Position numbers and translations under genes: made by a program. The notes under the pieces are model-generated. The model did no database searches, was not told the DNA's origin, and was given only the letters and a program-made list of their open reading frames with translations. Of a DNA stretch of 39,897 bases, positions 38,714 to 39,897 are shown in pieces. Every line of letters starts with the position of its first letter. Position 1 is the first letter of the stretch. This DNA comes from CAYGBW01 sp964348185 (GTDB lineage Bacteria; Desulfobacterota; BSN033; WVXP01). The stretch is taken from positions 1-39,897 of the forward strand of contig CAYGBW010000096.1 in the NCBI GenBank assembly GCA_964348185.1, written 5' to 3'.

Positions 38714-39580
38714 ATGGAGAACCAGGCCGGAGCCGAAGGGTTGGTCAGTACCCGCTGGTTAGCCGAGAACCTTGACAACCTTTCGGACTCGACGCGGATT
38801 GTGGAGGTGAGCGATATGAAAAACCCGGAGGCATATGGAGAGGGGCACATTCCGGGTGCCATCCACTGGCCGTGGAAAGAATCCCTATGGGACCCTGCGA
38901 TCCGTGAATTTGTGACGCCCAAGGACTTTTCTCGATTAATGGGAAAAAGCGGGATCGGCCATGAGACGACCGTCATATTGTATAGCAACGCCTGTCAATT
39001 TGCTCACTACGCCTTCTGGGTCTGTATGATGAGGGGCCATTCGAAGGTCAAGATCCTCCACGGGAACCGTACCCTATGGGTCAAGGAAAAACGGCCCATG
39101 GTCCGAGAGGTTCCCCGAACAAAGCCCGTCGATTATCCGATTCGGGCGACTGATGAGAGCAGTCGAATCGGACGGGAGGGTGTTTTGGCCGGTTTAGACA
39201 ATCCGGATCGGGTTTTGCTGGATGTGAGAACACCCGAAGAATTTATGGGCGAGCGCGTCTCGCCAAAGTGGATGGAGGTCGACCATGGAGCCCACCGGTG
39301 CGGTCACATTCCAGGAGCTAAACATCTCTATTATGGTGAACTCCTAAATGAAGACGAAACATTCAAGCCAACAGACGAACTCCGTGAATCGCTTTACACA
39401 AGAGCCGCAACCCCTGATAAGGAGATCGTTTTTTACTGCAGGTTGAGTCACCGTGCCTCACTGGCATGGTTTGCGGCGCGCTTTCTTCTTGGATATACCC
39501 GAACGAAAGTCTATGACGGTTCGTGGAGCGAATGGGGAAGCATGGTCGGCTTGCCGATTGTGAACGAGTCTCTAAAATAG
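38714..39580 (+). CDS. Two-domain rhodanese (sulfurtransferase)
   Basis: A protein of about 288 residues with tandem rhodanese domains, like thiosulfate or 3-mercaptopyruvate sulfurtransferases (SseA group). Domain 1 has VSTRWLAENL, YGEGHIPGAIHWPWKESLWD and ILHGNRTLW, and carries no active cysteine loop of the usual form. Domain 2 has LLDVRTPEEFMGE, CGHIPGAKHLYYGEL and the active-site loop VFYCRLSHRASLAWF, with the catalytic Cys. The loop CRLSHRAS is long enough for a sulfurtransferase rather than a phosphatase. The ATG at 38714 is preceded by AAAGGAGAA and is favoured over the ATG at 38699. No signal peptide, so cytoplasmic. The sulfur donor and acceptor are unknown. Confidence 0.9.
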   Translation: MENQAGAEGLVSTRWLAENLDNLSDSTRIVEVSDMKNPEAYGEGHIPGAIHWPWKESLWDPAIREFVTPKDFSRLMGKSGIGHETTVILYSNACQFAHYAFWVCMMRGHSKVKILHGNRTLWVKEKRPMVREVPRTKPVDYPIRATDESSRIGREGVLAGLDNPDRVLLDVRTPEEFMGERVSPKWMEVDHGAHRCGHIPGAKHLYYGELLNEDETFKPTDELRESLYTRAATPDKEIVFYCRLSHRASLAWFAARFLLGYTRTKVYDGSWSEWGSMVGLPIVNESLK

Positions 39581-39897
39581 GGAGACCCTGGGATGAATGG
39601 CCCGTTGGCCTTCCTTCGATACGAGGCGACGTTCTTCTTTGGGCGTAGTTTTTAGGGAAAGAGGAACCCTTATGCGTAGGGGCGGGCTTTACTCGTCCCG
39701 CCATAGCCTTGGCGTAGGCGGATGCCTGCCCGTCGCGGCGCTTTTGATAGTGCTTTTCGGGCGGGGATAAACCCCATAAGCGCTCAAATAGGAAGCCAAC
39801 TCAATTCAAAAGTGTATTGAATATCGAATATCGAACAAGGAATTTCGAATCATGAGGTTTTCTTGTCCCTTTGTTTTTGGCAAGGATTGCGCTGTAT
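39581..39897. other. Terminal spacer with palindrome and dispersed repeat
   Basis: No gene seen. GGCGGG and CCCGCC near 39683-39705 form a stem, and GGGCGGGGATAAACCCC near 39760 is a partial inverse of it, so a palindromic repeat of about 100 bp is likely. The dispersed repeat follows from 39801 to the window edge. Confidence 0.4.
39801..39876. repeat. Dispersed repeat, copy 2 (cut by window end)
   Basis: This segment aligns without gaps to 33077-33152 with 5 mismatches in 76 (about 93 percent identity), in the same orientation. The right part of the element, if present, lies beyond the window. Confidence 0.85.

Noticed and set aside
39660..39780. Possible tRNA or small RNA in the G/C-rich terminal palindrome
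   Set aside because: No cloverleaf can be formed and no T-loop consensus is present; the inverted GGCGGG motifs suggest a repeat.

Overview
The window carries about 25 protein-coding genes and no rRNA, tRNA or CRISPR array that I could recognise. It looks like chromosomal DNA of a Gram-negative, probably anaerobic bacterium of the Desulfobacterota (old Deltaproteobacteria) type. The Gram-negative clues are an outer-membrane beta-barrel, a Wza-like export protein, a heptose nucleotidyltransferase and an LptM-like lipoprotein. The taxonomic guess rests on gene style and operon content, not on a marker gene. G+C looks moderately high by eye, except in one clearly more A+T-rich gene.

Layout. Positions 78-6621 (minus strand) hold thiL, then a heat-shock operon hrcA-grpE-dnaK, then ftsY. 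hrcA has a good sigma70-type promoter and an A/T-rich inverted repeat instead of a CIRCE element. Positions 6915-9845 (plus) hold three envelope/polysaccharide-export genes, which converge with rfaE2. Positions 11101-17206 (plus) are a housekeeping run: maf, yggS, an LptM-like fibronectin lipoprotein, lysA, dapB, hemL.

Positions 17382-21869 hold one giant A+T-rich gene under its own promoter. It fuses a type-2 glycerate kinase, an FAD-linked D-2-hydroxyacid dehydrogenase and a GlpC-like Fe-S module. Inside it the kinase MOFRL segment is in circularly permuted order, and the gene is bounded by 90-bp direct repeats.

Positions 21967-28883 (minus) form a compact cluster: a possible small gene, lysine 2,3-aminomutase, a RimK-like ATP-grasp enzyme, two D-Ala-D-Ala-ligase-like ATP-grasp enzymes, a GNAT acetyltransferase, a small gene interrupted by an in-frame stop, and an M20 peptidase homologue that has lost two metal ligands. 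I read this as a candidate undescribed pathway that makes beta-lysine, ligates it into a small peptide or conjugate and acetylates it. This is the best candidate for a new system here.

Positions 29631-32988 hold a yeast-Ilv5-like ketol-acid reductoisomerase, a ModF-like double ABC ATPase and a gamma-carbonic anhydrase. Positions 33544-37063 (plus) hold an NCS2 permease, a Gfo/Idh/MocA dehydrogenase, a cupin and an HD protein that look like one operon. cinA (minus) and a two-domain sulfurtransferase (plus) diverge near the end. Palindromic and dispersed repeats occupy the gaps near 30.7, 33.1, 37.2 and 39.8 kb.
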